A DNA stretch of 64,000 nt from Bianquea renquensis. Its GTDB lineage: Bacteria; Bacillota; Clostridia; Lachnospirales; Bianqueaceae. Shown here in pieces: positions 38,843 through 47,179 of this stretch. The translations under genes were made by a program, and so were the position numbers. The notes under the pieces were generated by a model. That model ran no database searches. It was not told the origin of the DNA and worked only from the letters and a program-made list of their open reading frames with translations. The stretch is taken from contig NZ_JACRSQ010000016.1 in the NCBI RefSeq assembly GCF_014384895.1, positions 25,473-89,472 of the forward strand, read 5' to 3'. Positions within the stretch are counted from its first letter, which is position 1, and every line of letters starts with the position of its first letter.

Positions 38843-38871
38843 ATTATACTATAGAAACCTAAAACTGTCAA
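38843..38871 (-). promoter_or_regulatory. Consensus promoter of the glutamate synthase unit
   Basis: On the minus strand TTGACA (38871-38866) and TATAAT (38848-38843) are exactly 17 bases apart, a perfect sigma-A consensus. Confidence 0.9.
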
Positions 38872-38991
38872 TGAAATTGATTCAAAAAAAAACAAAACTT
38901 GCAAAATTATGCAGATTTGATAAATGAACCTGAATCATCTCCCGAGTCACGCAGGAAAATTCATAAATCTTGCAAAATTAAAAATTTCCTC

Positions 38992-39020
38992 TTGACTTTC
39001 CCTCTTGACGGCACTATAAT
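38992..39020 (+). promoter_or_regulatory. Promoter of glnN
   Basis: TTGACT (38992-38997) and TATAAT (39015-39020) are 17 bases apart. The predicted start is about 39027. It is divergent from the glutamate synthase promoter 120 bases away. Confidence 0.85.
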
Positions 39021-39030
39021 AAGCACCAGA

Positions 39031-39046
39031 ACAGCAAAGGCGCTGT
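39031..39046 (+). promoter_or_regulatory. Candidate ANTAR antiterminator hairpin (glnN leader)
   Basis: ACAGC-AAAGGC-GCTGT is a five-bp stem with a six-base loop having A1 and G4, starting about four bases after the predicted transcript start. From loop position 4 onward it shares bases with the terminator that follows. Confidence 0.65.
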
Positions 39047-39072
39047 GGGTTATGATCCACAACGCCTTTTTT
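39039..39072 (+). terminator. Leader terminator of glnN
   Basis: GGCGCTGTGG (39039-39048) pairs with CCACAACGCC (39057-39066) with one mismatch, followed by six T. It lies 65 bases before glnN and must be read through for glnN expression. Confidence 0.85.
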
Positions 39073-39136
39073 GGCTTTAGGACCTGAAGTCCTGGAAAGA
39101 AAATAGGCAAGATTTAAATAAGAGGAGGAAAGGACC

Positions 39137-41227
39137 ATGAATAAAACAGAAGAAATCTTTGGCAGTTTGGTATTTGACGACCGGGTCATGCGGGAACGGT
39201 TGCCGAAGCCTATCTACAGAGCGCTGAAGCGAACAATCGAAGAGGGCAAGAGTCTCGACAAGAGCATCTCCGATTGCGTAGCCAACGCCATGAAAGATTG
39301 GGCCATTGAAAAGGGAGCTACCCATTTTACTCATTGGTTCCAGCCCATGACCGGTATCACGGCGGAAAAGCATGACAGCTTTATCTCTCCTGTTGGGGAT
39401 GGAAGCATCATCATGGAATTTTCCGGCAAGGAACTGGTGAAAGGTGAGCCGGACGCGTCCAGTTTCCCGTCGGGAGGGATTCGGGCGACATTTGAAGCTC
39501 GCGGCTATACTGCCTGGGATCCATCCTCCTACGCATTTATTAAAGAAGATACTCTGTGCATTCCCACCGTTTTCTATTCCTACGGCGGGGAGGCTCTGGA
39601 CAAGAAAACGCCTCTCCTTCGTTCCACTGAGGAATTAAACCGTCAGGCACTGCGAATTCTGGCTCTCTTTGGCCACACGGATGTGAAGCGTGTGACCACC
39701 ACCGTCGGCCCTGAGCAAGAGTATTTTTTGGTGGACCGCGACCTCTACTTTAAGCGGGAAGACTTGATGTTGACCGGCCGCACACTGTTCGGCGCAAAAC
39801 CTCCCAAGGGCCAGGAGATGGAGGATCACTATTTTGGAGCTATCAAGCCACGGGTCGCCGCCTTCATGAAGGATTTGGACGAAGAACTGTGGAAATTGGG
39901 AATCCTGGCGAAGACCGAGCACAATGAGGTGGCCCCTGCACAGCATGAGCTGGCCCCCATCTTCAGCAATACCAATATGGGCACCGACCACAATCAGCTG
40001 ACCATGGAATTGATGAAAAATGTGGCCATCCGGCACAATCTGGCATGTCTGCTCCACGAAAAGCCCTTTGCCGGCGTCAATGGAAGCGGAAAGCACAACA
40101 ACTGGTCTCTCTCCACGGACACAGGCATCAATCTCCTGGAACCCGGCGATTCCCCCCAGGACAACGCTCAGTTTTTGTTGTTCCTCACGGCGGTTATCAA
40201 GGGGGTCGATGAGTACCAAGATCTTCTGCGGATCTCGGTGGCCAGCGCAGGGAATGATCACCGTCTAGGCGCCAACGAAGCCCCGCCGGCGATTGTGTCC
40301 ATGTTCGTCGGTGATGAGCTGCAGGCCGTTCTGGATTCCATTGAGCAAGGCGTTGTCATGGGACAGTCCAGCAAAGAGGACATGAAGGTCGGCGTTCACA
40401 TTCTGCCCCGTTTCCCGAAAGACAGCACGGACCGCAACCGTACATCGCCCTTCGCCTTTACGGGCAATAAGTTTGAATTCCGTATGCTGGGTTCCAGCTG
40501 CTCCATCTCCGGACCCAATATCATACTGAATACCATCGTGGCAGAAGAGCTCAGCCAATTTGCCGATGAGCTAGAGGGCGCGGAGGATTTCACAAGCGCA
40601 TTGACGGCGCTGATTCGCCGCACCATCTCCGAACATAAGAGAATCATCTTTAACGGCAACAACTACTCCGACGAGTGGGTCAAGGAAGCGGAGAGCCGCG
40701 GCCTCTTAAATCTCAAATCCACAGTGGATGCGCTGCCCTACTTCATCAGTGAGAAAAATGTTGCGCTGTTTACGAAACACAAAATCTTTACAGCGACGGA
40801 GATCCAGTCTCGGTATGAGATTATGATGGAAAATTACTGCAAGACCCTTAACATTGAAGCCTTGACCATGCTGGAGATGGCGAAGAAGCAGATCCTGCCG
40901 GCTGTCCTGTCCTATATCAAGGATCTCAGCGATACCGCCGCTGTCAAGAAGCAGCTTTCCTCGGCTATGTGCTGCGACGCGGAGGAGGCGCTGATCACCA
41001 AGCTGTCTGCCCTCGCCTCGTCCTTCTACAAGAAGATTGAGGCTCTGAACCAGGCTGTCCTGGGCGCCACGGACTTTGACGACATAAAGGCGGAAGGGAC
41101 CTATTACCATGATGTCATCTTCCTCGCCATGCAGGAGCTGCGTTCCGTGGCGGATGAGATGGAGACGCTGGTGGGCGATAAGTACTGGCCGTTCCCAACC
41201 TACACGGACCTGCTCTATCGCGTGTAA
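39137..41227 (+). CDS. glnN: Glutamine synthetase type III
   Basis: A 696-residue GSIII, the large dodecameric type found in Bacteroides, cyanobacteria and Clostridia. Typical segments are [51 protein letters not shown] and [14 protein letters not shown]. The N-terminal GSIII domain contains [16 protein letters not shown] 39137 follows GAGGAGGAAAGG. It is expressed from its own promoter through an attenuator-type leader and is followed by amt, with a second attenuator between the two. Confidence 0.97.
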   Translation: MNKTEEIFGSLVFDDRVMRERLPKPIYRALKRTIEEGKSLDKSISDCVANAMKDWAIEKGATHFTHWFQPMTGITAEKHDSFISPVGDGSIIMEFSGKELVKGEPDASSFPSGGIRATFEARGYTAWDPSSYAFIKEDTLCIPTVFYSYGGEALDKKTPLLRSTEELNRQALRILALFGHTDVKRVTTTVGPEQEYFLVDRDLYFKREDLMLTGRTLFGAKPPKGQEMEDHYFGAIKPRVAAFMKDLDEELWKLGILAKTEHNEVAPAQHELAPIFSNTNMGTDHNQLTMELMKNVAIRHNLACLLHEKPFAGVNGSGKHNNWSLSTDTGINLLEPGDSPQDNAQFLLFLTAVIKGVDEYQDLLRISVASAGNDHRLGANEAPPAIVSMFVGDELQAVLDSIEQGVVMGQSSKEDMKVGVHILPRFPKDSTDRNRTSPFAFTGNKFEFRMLGSSCSISGPNIILNTIVAEELSQFADELEGAEDFTSALTALIRRTISEHKRIIFNGNNYSDEWVKEAESRGLLNLKSTVDALPYFISEKNVALFTKHKIFTATEIQSRYEIMMENYCKTLNIEALTMLEMAKKQILPAVLSYIKDLSDTAAVKKQLSSAMCCDAEEALITKLSALASSFYKKIEALNQAVLGATDFDDIKAEGTYYHDVIFLAMQELRSVADEMETLVGDKYWPFPTYTDLLYRV

Positions 41228-41281
41228 TTTTTGACCAATTGAAAAAGCGATACCCCGCCATGCGGCGGACTTTCCAATCGA

Positions 41282-41297
41282 TGCACAAGGGCGTGCG
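41282..41297 (+). promoter_or_regulatory. Candidate ANTAR antiterminator hairpin between glnN and amt
   Basis: TGCAC-AAGGGC-GTGCG is a five-bp stem (outer pair G-T) with a six-base loop having A1 and G4. From loop position 4 it shares bases with the terminator starting at 41290, as in the glnN leader. Confidence 0.6.
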
Positions 41298-41334
41298 GTG
41301 TCAGGGGAGAACTCCCCTCACCCCACGCCTTTTT
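41290..41334 (+). terminator. Intercistronic terminator between glnN and amt
   Basis: The arms GGCGTGCGGTG(TC)AGGGGAG and CTCCCCTCACCCCACGCC form a long stem with one mismatch and a two-base bulge, followed by five T. No good promoter lies between it and amt, so amt depends on read-through from glnN. Confidence 0.85.
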
Positions 41335-41373
41335 CGTTTTGCTACTATGTCACTATATAAGGGAGGAGTTTGT

Positions 41374-43086
41374 ATGTTTTCATCTGTTAACACAATCTGG
41401 GTCCTGTTAGGGGCTGCACTGGTGTTCTTTATGCAGGCAGGATTCGCCATGGTGGAGGCCGGGTTTACACGGGCCAAAAACTCTGGAAATATCGTTATGA
41501 AAAACTTGATGGATTTTTGTATCGGAACCCCTGTCTTCTGGCTCTTGGGCTTCGGGATTATGTTCGGGGGGGCCGGCGCCTTTATTGGAGGCTTTGACCC
41601 ACTGGTGAGAGGCGATTACAGCGCGATCTTGCCGGACGGGGTTCCGCTGCCCGCTTTCCTGATTTTCCAGACCGTATTCTGCGCCACCGCCGCGACCATC
41701 GTATCCGGCGCCATGGCAGAGCGAACCAAATTCTCTTGCTACTGCCTCTACAGTCTCATCATCAGCGCTGTCATCTATCCCATATCCGGCCATTGGATTT
41801 GGGGCGGCGGCTGGCTGTCTAAGCTCGGCTTTCATGATTTTGCCGGATCAACAGCCGTACATATGGTGGGCGGCGTTGCCGCTCTCATCGGCGCGAAGAT
41901 CCTTGGCCCTCGTATTGGAAAGTACGACAAAGATGGAAAGCCTAAGGCCATTCTGGGTCACAGCATTACATTGGGCGCGTTGGGCGTGTTTATTCTCTGG
42001 TTCTGCTGGTTTGGCTTCAATGGCTGCTCCACTGTCAACGCAGAGGGGGATGCCAGCCTGACGTCCATGGGCAATATCTTCGTCACCACCAACATGGCGG
42101 CGGCTGTGGCCACTGTCACCGTTATGATCATTACATGGATTCGCTATAAAAAACCCGATGTCTCCATGACCCTGAACGGCGCTTTAGCCGGTCTGGTTGC
42201 CATCACGGCCGGCTGTGATGCCGTTACCCCCTTTGGATCTGCCTGCATAGGTTTGATCGCTGGCTTTGTGGTTGTATTTGGGATTGAATTTATCGATAAG
42301 GTGCTAAAAATTGATGATCCCGTCGGCGCCATCGGCGTCCACGGCATGTGCGGCGCCACCGGAACCATTCTGACAGGCCTCTTCGCTGTCGACGGCGGCC
42401 TCTTCTACGGCGGCGGTGTCAAATTCCTTGGCATACAGGCCCTAGGCGTTGTCAGCGTTATCGCATGGGTCACCGTCACCATGACCATTGTCTTTCTTCT
42501 GCTGAAAAAATTCATGGGACTGCGCGTCTCCGAAGCGGAGGAGATCGCCGGCTTGGATATCATGGAACATGGCCTTACAAGCGGCTACGCGGATTTCATG
42601 CCGGCGAACATGCCGGCTCCCCCGACAATTCTCGGCGCCGGCGTTCCTGCTGCTGCCAGCACGGAAGAACCTGTTCCCGTGGACACGGCTGTGAAGGTGT
42701 CCTACACCCCCACGGCGCCGTCGGATCAGCCTAAGATGACGAAGATCGTCATGATCATCAAGCAGAGCCGCTTCGAAGTATTAAAACATGCCCTAACGGA
42801 GCTTGGCATCACCGGAATGACGGTCACCCAGGTGCTCGGCTTCGGTATGCAGATGGGCTCCAGCGAGTTTTACCGGGGCGTCAAGGTTGACAGCAGCCTG
42901 CTGCCAAAGGTCAAGGTCGAGATGGTAGTCTGCAAGATTCCGCCGGAGGCTGTCATCGAGACAGCGAAAAAGGCGCTTTACACCGGCCATATCGGGGATG
43001 GCAAAATCTTCGTATATGATGTGGAAAATGTGATTAAAGTCCGTACCGGAGAGGAAGGCTATGACGCTCTACAGGATGTGGAATAA
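41374..43086 (+). CDS. amt: Ammonium transporter fused to a C-terminal PII domain
   Basis: A 570-residue protein. Residues about 1-400 are an 11-helix Amt channel with the twin-His sites AVHMVGGVAAL and GVHGMCGATGT and a MVEAGFTRAKNSGN segment. After a Pro/Ala-rich linker, the last ~112 residues are a PII (GlnB/GlnK) domain starting KMTKIVMIIKQSRFEVL, with T-loop SEFYRGVKVDSSLLPKVKVE. The Tyr51 site of uridylylated PII proteins is Val here. ATG 41374 has GGGAGGAG just upstream; the longer frame crosses the terminator. The fused PII could close its own channel in response to 2-oxoglutarate and ATP/ADP. Confidence 0.95.
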   Translation: MFSSVNTIWVLLGAALVFFMQAGFAMVEAGFTRAKNSGNIVMKNLMDFCIGTPVFWLLGFGIMFGGAGAFIGGFDPLVRGDYSAILPDGVPLPAFLIFQTVFCATAATIVSGAMAERTKFSCYCLYSLIISAVIYPISGHWIWGGGWLSKLGFHDFAGSTAVHMVGGVAALIGAKILGPRIGKYDKDGKPKAILGHSITLGALGVFILWFCWFGFNGCSTVNAEGDASLTSMGNIFVTTNMAAAVATVTVMIITWIRYKKPDVSMTLNGALAGLVAITAGCDAVTPFGSACIGLIAGFVVVFGIEFIDKVLKIDDPVGAIGVHGMCGATGTILTGLFAVDGGLFYGGGVKFLGIQALGVVSVIAWVTVTMTIVFLLLKKFMGLRVSEAEEIAGLDIMEHGLTSGYADFMPANMPAPPTILGAGVPAAASTEEPVPVDTAVKVSYTPTAPSDQPKMTKIVMIIKQSRFEVLKHALTELGITGMTVTQVLGFGMQMGSSEFYRGVKVDSSLLPKVKVEMVVCKIPPEAVIETAKKALYTGHIGDGKIFVYDVENVIKVRTGEEGYDALQDVE

Positions 43087-43110
43087 GATCTGACTCTCGT
43101 TTCAGACAGC

Positions 43111-43155
43111 AAAACAGGCGGTATGTCTCTTCAGGATGACATACCGCCTGTTTTT
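43111..43155. terminator. Bidirectional terminator between amt and the PPOX gene
   Basis: AAAACAGGCGGTATGTC and GACATACCGCCTGTTTT form a 17-bp perfect stem, with T or A runs on both sides suiting the convergent genes. Confidence 0.9.
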
Positions 43156-43172
43156 GGCTGGCCGTCACGGGC

Positions 43173-43646
43173 TCATCTTTTGACAGCCCGGCGCTTGCCG
43201 GTCATCTCCTCCACCACCAGTTTCAGAACCTTTGTCCTCGCTACGGCTGCTCGATTGAACTCAAAGTGTTCCTCGTGGTAATGATCCGTCAGAATCGTCA
43301 ACGCCTCCAGCTTCTCTTCCTCCTGCACAATCTCAATCTGCCCTCGGCCAATGACACTCTCATATTCCATGGTGCAATGGCCATTTTCCCTGTCGGACAC
43401 AAGCCTGTGGGCGCAGTCCATCTCGAAGGATACCCTGTTGTCTCTTGCAATCAGCTCATACTTTTTTCCTTCCATTGCCCCGTGAAAGTACAAGGTCACC
43501 GTGTTTTCGCTTACCTTTGCGCCAAAGTTCAAGGGCAAAATATAGGGATACCCTTCGTCGTTAAGGGCCAGACGGCAGACATCGCATCGGTCTATGACGC
43601 CAACCATCTCATTCCAGTCCGTGATTTCTCGATCCTGTCTTCTCAT
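43173..43646 (-). CDS. Pyridoxamine 5'-phosphate oxidase-family (NimA-like) flavoprotein
   Basis: A 157-residue split-barrel protein of the PPOX/NimA group. MRRQDREITDWNEMVGVID, then CRLALNDEGYPYILPLNF and LYFHGAMEGKKYELIARDN are typical. Members bind FMN or haem and are often annotated as nitroimidazole-resistance-like, but most have unknown substrates. It lies 21 bases after the AraC gene in the same direction, probably as one unit. Confidence 0.85.
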   Translation of the reverse strand: MRRQDREITDWNEMVGVIDRCDVCRLALNDEGYPYILPLNFGAKVSENTVTLYFHGAMEGKKYELIARDNRVSFEMDCAHRLVSDRENGHCTMEYESVIGRGQIEIVQEEEKLEALTILTDHYHEEHFEFNRAAVARTKVLKLVVEEMTGKRRAVKR

Positions 43647-43667
43647 TTTATCCTCCCTTCCGCCACC

Positions 43668-44429
43668 TTAGCGGCATTTTGATTCTCTTCGAAACTGGCT
43701 GGGCGTCACGCCCACATATTTCTTAAATAAAAGGGTAAACTGTGTGCCATCGGGCATCCCGCAGCTCTGCGCCACATGGGATATGGACGTGTCTCCAGTG
43801 GCTAGGAGCAATTTTGCGTGCTCGATTCGCTTTTGTATAATATACTGCTTGGGGGAAATCCCCGCCTTTCTCTTGAACAGGTGGCGGAAATGATCGGCGC
43901 TATACCCGGACAGTTCCGCTAAGGTGTCCAGACAGATATCCTGGCTGAAATTCTCGTCAAGAAAGGTGAAGATATACCCCATGGAATCAAAGGTTTGGTC
44001 CTTTCGAGTCTGCTGGTTCCGATAATGTTGCAACACAATCTCTGTCGTATACAGATTGACATAGAGATCATGGTAGATCTCCTTTGCGCCGAACTCTCTG
44101 CGGACATCCTGGATTCGCTTCCAAATCCTCTTTCCAAAATCCGTATAGACGCCGTCCTCCAGAGGCGGCGCATCCTCGGGCAAATAAAATCCTAGGCAAT
44201 AGACGGTGACCGCTGCGCTGTGCTCTTCCGTGTGGGGGACTCCTGGTCGGTACAGACTGTACTGTCCTGCTCCGTAGGCGACCGCCCTCCCCGCGATACA
44301 AGTCGTCCCTGCGCCCTCGGCGTAATATGCCATCTCATAATAGGTATGCGCATGTTCCCGCACTGTACAGCCCGGTCCGTGCGAAACATAGAAAAAATAA
44401 GACAATTCTGCATTGACCGCTGTATGCAT
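43668..44429 (-). CDS. AraC-family transcriptional regulator
   Basis: A 253-residue regulator. The N-terminal cupin sensor (HEHAHTYYEMAYYAEG-like pattern with REHAHTYYE) occupies about residues 10-100. The C-terminal double helix-turn-helix (LAELSGYSADHFRHLFKRK, HVAQSCGMPDGTQFTLLFKK) occupies about 155-250. It is divergent from the MATE gene at 44664 and may control it and the PPOX gene. The ligand is unknown. Confidence 0.9.
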   Translation of the reverse strand: MHTAVNAELSYFFYVSHGPGCTVREHAHTYYEMAYYAEGAGTTCIAGRAVAYGAGQYSLYRPGVPHTEEHSAAVTVYCLGFYLPEDAPPLEDGVYTDFGKRIWKRIQDVRREFGAKEIYHDLYVNLYTTEIVLQHYRNQQTRKDQTFDSMGYIFTFLDENFSQDICLDTLAELSGYSADHFRHLFKRKAGISPKQYIIQKRIEHAKLLLATGDTSISHVAQSCGMPDGTQFTLLFKKYVGVTPSQFRRESKCR

Positions 44430-44557
44430 GGTCTGTCCTCCCTTTTGTCCAACTTCTATACTGTATCATAAGGCCCTCGCTTCGATTTGTCAAGCTGTCT
44501 GTGCAGGACGCTGACAGGCTCCTCTATAGTTCTTCGGAATTCCTCTCATTCGCACAG

Positions 44558-44586
44558 TTGACAAGGCGTATCGAATCTTCTACAAT
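44558..44586 (+). promoter_or_regulatory. Promoter of the second MATE gene
   Basis: TTGACA (44558-44563) and TACAAT (44581-44586) are 17 bases apart, in the region divergent from the AraC gene. Confidence 0.75.
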
Positions 44587-44663
44587 AGAGAAGGTAAAAA
44601 TCGTTGCTTTGCCGGTGATCCCAGCACAGCATCGAGTTTATTCTATTGGAGGCTTATATTATT

Positions 44664-46082
44664 ATGGACACTCAAATGACACAACCAAAAGAGAATAAGA
44701 TGGGCGTTATGCCCATAAACAAACTGTTGATTTCCATGTCGCTCCCTATGATCATTTCAATGCTGGTTCAGGCTCTGTACAATATCGTGGACAGCATGTT
44801 CGTCTCCCAGCTCAGTGAAAACGCGCTCACGGCCGTCTCCCTGGCCTTTCCCGCACAGAATCTCATGATCGCTGTGGCCACTGGAACCGGCGTTGGCATC
44901 AATGCTTTGCTGTCCAAAAGCCTAGGCGAGAAAAATCGATCCGTCGCCAACAAGACCGCCTGCAACGGCGTTTTCCTTGCCTTCTTCAGTTTCCTTGTCT
45001 TTGCCGTGGCAGGCTTATTCTTTGCGCATACCTTTTTTACTCTGCAAACGGATATTCCCGATATTGTAAGCGATGGGACAAGCTATCTCACCATCTGCTG
45101 CGTCTTCTCCTTCGGCGTGTTTTTCCAAGTCACGTTTGAACGACTGCTTCAATCCACCGGAAAGACATTCTACACGATGATCACCCAGGGGACGGGCGCC
45201 ATCATCAACATTATCCTGGATCCGATTTTGATCTTTGGCCTTCTGGGTTTCCCCAGGATGGGCGTCGCTGGGGCGGCGATTGCAACGGTTGCCGGGCAGA
45301 TTGTGGCTGCGCTGCTGGCCCTGTATTTTAATCTGACAAAGAATGAGGAACTCCACTTCTCCAGAGAGACGTTTCGCCTGGAAGGCCACATCATCAAGCG
45401 CATCTATGCCGTGGGCGTTCCCTCCATCATCATGGCTTCCATCGGCTCTGTGATGACCTTTGGCATGAACAAGATCCTCATTGGATTTACATCCACGGCC
45501 ACCGCTGTCTTTGGCGTGTATTTCAAATTGCAGAGCTTTATATTCATGCCCATCTTCGGACTCAACAATGGCATGGTGCCCATCATAGCGTACAACTATG
45601 GAGCCCGCAAAAAAGAGCGGATTATGAAAACACTTCGCCTCAGCATCACGTACGCCGTCAGCATGATGGTCATTGGTCTCCTGATCTTTTGGCTTTTCCC
45701 GGTGCAGCTCCTCTCCATCTTCAACGCCTCGGAAACCTTGATCCAGATCGGAGTACCCGCTCTGCGAACCATCAGCCTAAGCTTTATTTTCGCCGGTTTT
45801 TGTATCTGCACTCTGTCCCTCTGCCAAGCCCTGGGCCATGGACTGTTAAGCTTATTCGTATCCGTCGTCCGCCAGCTGGTCATTTTACTGCCCTGTGCGT
45901 TTATTCTCTCCCGGCTGGGCGGACTGGAGGCCACCTGGTGGGCCTTCCCCATTGCGGAAATCGCTTCCGTCGCCCTCAGCGCCCTTTTCTTGCGCCATAT
46001 TTATCACAAGGAGATCGCGCCGCTGGATACCGCGGAGGAAGGTTTCGCTGAAAATCTAGATCCGGAGGCCACTTCTCTATAG
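44664..46082 (+). CDS. MATE family efflux transporter
   Basis: A 472-residue transporter with about twelve membrane segments and two related halves: LISMSLPMIISMLVQALYNI at the start and KRIYAVGVPSIIMASIGSV in the middle. It belongs to the NorM/DinF-like group that exports drugs or metabolites. ATG 44664 lies 11 bases after GGAGG. A six-codon extension from a TTG is possible but less likely. The divergent AraC gene is a likely regulator. Confidence 0.9.
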   Translation: MDTQMTQPKENKMGVMPINKLLISMSLPMIISMLVQALYNIVDSMFVSQLSENALTAVSLAFPAQNLMIAVATGTGVGINALLSKSLGEKNRSVANKTACNGVFLAFFSFLVFAVAGLFFAHTFFTLQTDIPDIVSDGTSYLTICCVFSFGVFFQVTFERLLQSTGKTFYTMITQGTGAIINIILDPILIFGLLGFPRMGVAGAAIATVAGQIVAALLALYFNLTKNEELHFSRETFRLEGHIIKRIYAVGVPSIIMASIGSVMTFGMNKILIGFTSTATAVFGVYFKLQSFIFMPIFGLNNGMVPIIAYNYGARKKERIMKTLRLSITYAVSMMVIGLLIFWLFPVQLLSIFNASETLIQIGVPALRTISLSFIFAGFCICTLSLCQALGHGLLSLFVSVVRQLVILLPCAFILSRLGGLEATWWAFPIAEIASVALSALFLRHIYHKEIAPLDTAEEGFAENLDPEATSL

Positions 46083-46088
46083 AAAAAT

Positions 46089-46964
46089 TCAGAGCGCTTT
46101 TATCATAAGCAGGGAAATCAACCCCAGCACAATGCCTGTGATGGACTTCACTGTAAGCCGTTCTTTATAGCACAGGGCGGCGATGACGGCGGCGATCAGG
46201 GTGTTGCCGCCGTTGATAAACGCGAACAGCACAACGGATGATACTTCATTGGTTGCCAGGGTGGCCAACTGATTGATGAGAAAAACCGCCACAGCCAAAA
46301 GTAAAATTGGCAGCCGCAGTTGGGTATTAAGCGGCTCCAATTGGCCTCGCCTGCGGGAAAAAAGGCACACCAGTCCACATAGAAGCGCCGGAATGGCGAA
46401 GGACAAAAAGGAAAAGAGGGACACACTGCTGTCGGGGTTTAAAAAGGTCAACAGTTTTTGGCACAACATTACGGTGCCGTTTGTGAAAAAGTTGCCGAGC
46501 AAGAGAAGGACTGTCTTGAGAGAAAAGCCAGTATAAATCTCTCGCGAAGAATTCGCCAACAGCAAGGTACAGCCGATAAAAATTGCAACGCCCAGCCACT
46601 GAAAAATGGACATCGGCTCATGGAAGAAGAAAATTCCGCATACGGACGGGATGATGAGACCTGCGGTGCTAAAAATCGAGCACAGTACCATTGTACCGCT
46701 CTGCATGGCGAGAGCGCTGCACAGCGTGCCGCCCGCCAGGCACAGACCGGAGGTAAGGGAGATCATAATCATGGTCAGATCAACCTTCCCTCTGTCCATA
46801 ATGAGGTAAAGCCCCAAGGCTAGCACTGCCGATATACTCATCGACAACGTCAGATACTTCGCCCTGCCGCCCGTGGTAGTAGGATAAACGGTACTGACTT
46901 TCTTTGTATAAAAATTTTGCACAACCCTTAGCAATAGGATGATGCCTATGTATGCTGTCCCCAC
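46089..46964 (-). CDS. DMT superfamily (EamA-like) transporter
   Basis: A 291-residue membrane protein with about ten predicted helices in two EamA-like repeats (ALAMQSGTMVLCSIFSTAG, IFFFHEPMSIFQWLGVAIF; then VVLFAFINGGNTLIAAVIA, ALCYKERLTVKSITGIVLG). The substrate is unknown. I chose GTG 46964, preceded by GGAGG at seven bases, over upstream ATGs without a ribosome site. It converges with the MATE gene. Confidence 0.8.
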   Translation of the reverse strand: MGTAYIGIILLLRVVQNFYTKKVSTVYPTTTGGRAKYLTLSMSISAVLALGLYLIMDRGKVDLTMIMISLTSGLCLAGGTLCSALAMQSGTMVLCSIFSTAGLIIPSVCGIFFFHEPMSIFQWLGVAIFIGCTLLLANSSREIYTGFSLKTVLLLLGNFFTNGTVMLCQKLLTFLNPDSSVSLFSFLSFAIPALLCGLVCLFSRRRGQLEPLNTQLRLPILLLAVAVFLINQLATLATNEVSSVVLFAFINGGNTLIAAVIAALCYKERLTVKSITGIVLGLISLLMIKAL

Positions 46965-47017
46965 TTTGGTTCCTCCGTCCATTCCAATTATCATATTGGG
47001 TATTTCACATGCCCCAC

Positions 47018-47046
47018 AGTATAGCAATCCTATCCTCAGCTGTCAA
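47018..47046 (-). promoter_or_regulatory. Promoter of the DMT transporter gene
   Basis: On the minus strand TTGACA (47046-47041) and TATACT (47023-47018) are 17 bases apart. Confidence 0.75.
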
Positions 47047-47102
47047 CGAAAATGGAAACGAAACTTTTTCGATAGGATTCAAGGGATGGCAGGCGCAGAG
47101 TA

Positions 47103-47131
47103 TTGACATGACTTGAGGAATCGTGTATGCT
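47103..47131 (+). promoter_or_regulatory. Promoter of the GH29 gene
   Basis: TTGACA (47103-47108) and TATGCT (47126-47131) are 17 bases apart, overlapped by the inverted repeat at 47119-47149. Confidence 0.7.
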
Positions 47132-47149
47132 TACACTATATACACGATT
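47119..47149. promoter_or_regulatory. Operator-like inverted repeat over the GH29 promoter
   Basis: AATCGTGTAT (47119-47128) and ATACACGATT (47140-47149) are perfect ten-bp arms with an 11-base spacer covering the -10 box and transcript start. The position suits a repressor site. Confidence 0.7.
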
Positions 47150-47179
47150 TTATCCTGTCAGGAAAGGGGTTTTTATGAC

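Noticed and set aside
41228..41290. A second (P1) ANTAR hairpin from CCGCC-ATGC-GGCGG
   Set aside because: The stem closes to a four-base loop and, read as a six-base loop, begins with C, so it does not follow the A1/G4 rule.
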